A stretch of DNA of 64,000 nucleotides, taken from positions 310,001 to 374,000 of the forward strand of contig CAJQUW010007937.1 in assembly GCA_907163375.1 (NCBI GenBank), read 5' to 3'. Of the stretch, positions 60,045-64,000 are shown piece by piece. The notes beneath the pieces were generated by a model. That model made no database searches. It was not told where the DNA came from and saw nothing but the letters and a program-made list of their open reading frames with translations. Made by a program: the position numbers and the translations under genes. This stretch comes from Prostheceraeus crozeri (taxonomy: Eukaryota; Platyhelminthes; Polycladida; Euryleptidae). Each line of letters opens with the position of its first letter. Within the stretch, counting starts at the first letter, position 1.

Positions 60045-61114
60045 GTCAGCAGTTGTCTTTACTTTCAAACTGTTTCAAACCAACACACCAAAGTTGTACA
60101 TGGCCATGTAGACCAGTAATCCGAATGGAAGAAGCTGTTTACTAGGTTATCTGTCATGTGGATTCCTCCACTTTCTAACAACGGGGAGAGCAAATGTAGC
60201 AAGTGATACAAGAAAGAATAGCAACAGATTGGAGATGTCAGGTACGTACTGACTGGTTTTCCATGCTGTCTGTGGTGGAGCGTGATAGGAGAACAGAACA
60301 CTGAACAAAGACTTATTTGTCTCAAATCCACAGGGAATTTAATCACTGTCTCGTGCAAAATGTTGGAAAGTAATTAAGAAAGAAGTAAGACATAAAACAA
60401 GAACAGTGCATTTCACGTATTAATGTATTTATTGAATATGCAATGTGTTAGTGCATCTGCTCTTCTGTATTCCATTTCTAGATTGGAGACAGCGTGTGGT
60501 GCACTGATTCGGTGATAGTAATGCTGGAAAACGATTGATTAATTGCTATATGATTTATTTGAGATGATAATATCTTTTGCATGCTGCAAGATTTTCTTTC
60601 GCTCAGTTTTTCATCCTCATGTACTTGAAATTGCACAGTCTATATCCTTGAATGTCGAAGGGTTTCGTTTTGATTGTTTTGTCTGAAGAATGCGACCTTA
60701 ATTGCAATGCTTTCAAAGGTCATAGCAATTGATTTCGAGAAATGTCAGACATTTGAAAGGCATGCATTCAAGGTCAGTGTTCATTTTGCAAGAAAAATAA
60801 TCAGACATTCTTATTTTCACGAAAATACAGATCCCACGCGTGTGATTTTCATTAAAATGGATCTGCGCCAGGAAAGAAAAAACAGCATTATTTGAAATGG
60901 GAATAAATCTGAATACCTGCCATTTCATCCAATACCAGGAATCATCAGAGGGCCTTTTTAAACCTGCCGCCATGCCGGAGTACATTTAAATACAATGAAC
61001 ATATTAAATCAATTTCTGTTGGTATTCATCGACTACAAATTTTGACACCCAACTGACATGTCTTCCAAGTTAGAACTGATGGATTTTATCATTTCTGTCT
61101 GCTTTGAATTGCAG

Positions 61115-61306
61115 GTAGTTGAATGTACTTGCATGTTGTACATGGACGCATCCGAAGAGGAAATGAAATCCCGAATCCTCGAGCGGGCAAAGACAAGTGG
61201 ACGATCCGACGACAATGAAGAGACCATCGTCAAAAGGATAGAGACTTTCAAGAGCAACAACGATGCAATCGTTAAATATTTCGAAGAGAAGAACAAACTT
61301 GTCAAG
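61115..61306 (+). CDS. adenylate kinase (AK1-like), core exon 3 with LID
   Basis: This 192-nt, 64-codon exon (phase 0 both ends; acceptor tttgaattgcag, donor gtcaag|gtgagt) encodes VVECTCMLYMDASEEEMKSR, then ILERAKTSGRSDDNEETIVK, then RIETFKSNNDAIVKYFEEKN and KLVK. The short LID (ERAKTSGRSDDNEET), rather than the long zinc/beta LID of bacterial and AK2 enzymes, places it with AK1. The arginines of LERAK, SGRSDD and VKRIE fit the catalytic arginines 128, 132 and 138 of AK1. The family then ends with an INAEG...VF-type segment that I cannot find before 64000, so the final exon is outside the window or too diverged to see. Confidence 0.95.
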
Positions 61307-61950
61307 GTGAGTTTTCATCAATGACTGAGTGAAACATTCTCGTAGTCTATGAGTGAAATATGTCATTTTGAGAACATCATAAAGGAAAATGATTGTCAGG
61401 AATTCAACAAAACCGAATTTTTGTAGCTTAGCGAATGATCTGCAGTAAGGCAAGGAAATGGAGCTCAGTTCGAAGTCCGCTCATCTGCTCTGTGTCTGCC
61501 TCTGCACGATTCAACGTAGCAAAGTGCGTCAAGGTAACAAAAATAAAAATAAAAGAAACAAGCTAATGACTAGTTAATTTTCAATAGGTACAAAATATGA
61601 TTTAAAAGAAAATTTTTATATCCTAAAATGTCTAAAAATTTAAAAAATGCTTACTAGAAGGACAAACAACGCTTCTCCTCTCCTCATGTGTGATGAATTG
61701 GCGAGTAAGTCGTTCTGTTCAAAATTATGTTTATCACTTATATATTGAAAAGATCCTATTTAACAGTCTGCCCATTCAGATGATAAGAGGACAGGTCTGC
61801 TTCCAATCAGAATACCAGATCTAGCTAACACAGCGGGATTACGTTATCTAAAATCTACCAGGTGTGTAAGAGAATTAATGTTAGTTCCTTAAGCTAAAAC
61901 GTGAAATAGAATTCTACAAAATATGCATACAAATTATTTGACTATTTTTA
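61307..61950 (+). other. presumed final intron; no recognisable gene
   Basis: Begins with the gtgagt donor. No AK1-like C-terminal exon seen; A-rich sequence with no element ends. Confidence 0.5.
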
Positions 61951-62064
61951 ATGAGGTCATCAACAGGAACTTGGTCAGGACGATCACGTTTCGACCGCTT
62001 CATCCTGGACGCTCAAACCCGACCAAGCGCGGTCCTGTACATTTAAGATGCACAGCCTCAAAAG
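61951..62064 (+). repeat. older partial copy of the 62.5-63.2 kb repeat
   Basis: gaggtcatcaacaggaactt ... cacgtttcg.ccgctt ... cctggacgctcaaac ... gcgcggtcctg ... cagcctcaaaag parallels 63005-63112 word for word with substitutions, in the same orientation, about 1 kb upstream. It includes the stretch missing from the 37-kb copy, which argues that the 37-kb copy suffered a deletion. Confidence 0.7.
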
Positions 62065-62533
62065 TTATATCTATAATAGGGAAAGATTAGCATCTATCAA
62101 AAAAATAGTAGAGTCACTATTGACTGAAATGTACCTCAGGCATTTGCAAGAAGGACAGAGTCCTGCCAGTAGAGGTCAAGAGGCGGGGACGTAGTCCACC
62201 TTCAACTCAAGACGTGCTGTAAAAACAATTCAACGTAGCAACGTAGCATAAGCGATGGAAGTCATTTTAGGGTGAAAATTCGCATTCTTCAGGTGTGCGT
62301 GGAAGGTAACAATCAGCCTTAGTTTCAGCCGACTTTTTGGTGTTTTGTTGTTCACCGATAGTATTGCTTCTGTTCGGATGACTTTCCTACTCTGATCAGA
62401 GAACATGGCCAACTATAGTCATGTTTCATCTCATGGGAAATCTATTGCGCATGAACACAGTATGCTTTATATTTCGGTATTCAAGTCAACTTGCAAGAGC
62501 GATAAACATTCGCAAATTGGTGTACAATAGGAA
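62065..62533. other. no recognisable gene
   Basis: Spacer between the partial and the longer repeat copy. Confidence 0.4.
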
Positions 62534-63174
62534 TTAAATTGGTTGAGGCTAACCTCCGGTAGATCATAAAGAAAAATAATAATACTATAGGCCTAACTAA
62601 AAACTGAAAGAAAAAAATATAACTTACTACTGCGTATTAGACAAAATTATAAGTCTAACAACTTACTTATGACATAAGCGTCTAAAAAAGGAGTGATTAT
62701 AGACATGACACTTGTGTTTCTGCTTATATACTTCAAACTTTGTAACTTATCTAAATCCCAATCTGCTATCAGTCAAATACAAATACAAACAGACCTGTCA
62801 TTTCTAATGCGGATAACTGGTCAACCACGTGTGGTGTTACGCAAATGCTTCAATCGAAGTGAGAAGATGAAGCTGAAGATAATGAAAAGTAAAGAATTTG
62901 ATCCCTCCAAAGGACCGATCTGGCTTTCCCACAGGTTACATGAAGTGCAACTAAAACAGATAATTGATATATGCTGTGATAAAGTTGATGAGGACAAAAG
63001 CAATAGAGGTCATCAGCAGGAACTTAAGCAAGATTCACGTTTCGGCCCCTTAATTCCTGTACGTTCAAACTCGCTCAAGCGGGGCCCTGCTTTAAAGAAA
63101 GCAGCCTCGAAAGAAAAATCTCGGACATGTAGTCAGATACATTGACTACGCCATCGAGATGATTCGAACTGACT
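62534..63174 (+). repeat. repeat copy carrying a 150-codon frame; inverted partner of 37.1-37.6 kb
   Basis: Begins ttaaattggttgaggctaac and ends gattcgaactgact. The frame at 62693-63145 starts with the hydrophobic MTLVFLLIYFKLCNLSK, continues through KEFDPSKGPIWLSHRLHEVQ, and ends in a basic tail (GPALKKAASKEKSRTC). The coding-like frame is kept open in both copies. No reverse transcriptase, transposase or other known domain is visible and no inverted or direct terminal repeats were found, so the class of repeat is unknown. Confidence 0.8.
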
Positions 63175-64000
63175 AAACTAGAAATATGGAAAAGGAACTT
63201 AAATAAAGTTCGGGCAGTTGTCCAAAAGTTGCTTAGCGGAGAAATAACCGTATTTCAATAAAGTCTCTCTGTGTTTGTGTAACTGCTTTTCAGCACTGCG
63301 CTTAAGATGAAAGCGATTATAACCTCTCGCAATGAGGGTGGTGGAGGTACGATTTATTTTTTCAATAAAATCGCTCTCGTGTGTACAGATGCGAATATAT
63401 CTCAAAACCTGTCCCGCGAAAACTTTGATGCCTATTTTGTAAGGCATAGTGTTTTGAGCAATTTAACATTGTCTCCTTGCTTGGATAGATCGCTTTTACA
63501 GAAATCTTCTTAGAGAAAACGAGACTGTTATTGATGCCTGACGAAAATAATCGATAATAGAACGTAATTAAAGAAGAGTGAAATATCAAGGAACAAAAGG
63601 AATTTTTGCAATATTAATGAGAGATCTACGAGGTATTTGCATGATTCTTACGAGATACTTACTAGTATAAGTCTTGCCGATATTAAAAGTTTAAGTTACT
63701 CTTTTTGCATGGTTAAAAACAATTAAAAAATCTGCCTCAATTTCTGTACCTTGGATTTTGAACTTCATTCTAGATCCAATTAACATCGCTTTAAGGTAAA
63801 TAATCATTGGAGTCAATGTGAATTGCAATCTAAATTAGCACTGGAATCGGCTCAAGTCCATGCCTCGAAATCCCCAATACTACATGACTAGTACATAGAG
63901 TTTGCATATTATGTCCTCGAATGAATGGGAATGACAATTGTCTAAAAAATCATCTGTGTAATATTTTATCGTCATAGTAATGCAGTATAACACAACACTG
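63175..64000. other. no recognisable gene
   Basis: Short frames on both strands near 63199-63589 show no domain. The adenylate kinase terminal exon was looked for here and not found. Confidence 0.45.

Larger units (their letters stand above)
54475..61114 (+). other. intron between core exons 2 and 3
   Basis: A phase-0 intron of 6640 bp from gtaaac to ctttgaattgcag. It holds a foldback, a tRNA-like fragment and one unassigned frame, listed separately. Other frames (for example 54678-54965 and 55361-55775 on the minus strand) have no recognised domain. Confidence 0.85.

Noticed and set aside
48293-61306. UMP-CMP kinase as the identity of the gene
   Set aside because: The exon reads STGDL and DGYPRE and has the AK1-type spacing, while UMP-CMP kinases have SAGEL and DGFPRN.
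61307-64000. Search for the C-terminal adenylate kinase exon
   Set aside because: No INAEG/DAS...VF-type segment with a phase-0 acceptor was found; probably beyond the window.
1-64000. CRISPR array, operon or bacterial gene cluster
   Set aside because: Introns, SINE heads and eukaryotic transposons show that this is animal nuclear DNA; the tandem arrays have no unique spacers.

Overview
The window looks like nuclear DNA from an invertebrate animal, probably marine: AT-rich, with long introns, very little coding sequence and a dense, varied set of old transposons (PIF/Harbinger, Tc1/mariner, hAT-like, RTE and other LINE pieces, tRNA-derived SINE heads). The one gene I can identify with confidence is a short-form adenylate kinase (AK1-like) on the + strand. 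The phylum cannot be fixed from this sequence alone.

The adenylate kinase core is spread over three exons (48293-48507, 54358-54474, 61115-61306). They join in phase and carry the P-loop, the NMP-binding region, the DGYPRE segment and the short LID. The last C-terminal exon (roughly 20-25 residues expected) is not visible and probably lies beyond 64000. The first core exon has a phase-1 acceptor. Upstream are two candidate first exons with phase-1 donors and N-myristoylation-type starts: 32788-33124 (MGICCSKW..., 112 codons) and 34627-34663 (MGNNCMK..., 12 codons). The gene may therefore make two or more kinases with the same catalytic core but different lipid-anchored N-termini. An acidic exon-like block at 7300-7432 and a tiny leader at 15998-16025 also end in phase 1 and are weaker candidates. 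A 41-codon PD/PN-repeat block (52416-52538) sits in the phase-0 second intron, with an AG before it and a GT after it.

Region by region. 1-9 kb: a 32-bp tandem array, a SINE head, a diverged tandem duplication and the acidic exon candidate. 9-15.2 kb: a Harbinger derivative, a LINE reverse-transcriptase fragment, a mariner derivative with 47-bp inverted ends, an RTE tail and a head-to-head tRNA-like palindrome. 16.5-22.7 kb: two hAT-like elements (one with an exact 8-bp target duplication), a decayed reverse-transcriptase-linked element and a mariner MITE. 26.4-32.5 kb: a 33-bp minisatellite, a dispersed repeat and two strong hairpins. 32.7-34.7 kb: the candidate kinase first exons and a 40-codon membrane microprotein ORF. 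37-63 kb: an inverted repeat pair about 25 kb apart that brackets all three core kinase exons, plus a four-copy 87-bp array, further inverted-repeat elements and two unassigned ORFs. The remainder shows nothing I can support as a gene.
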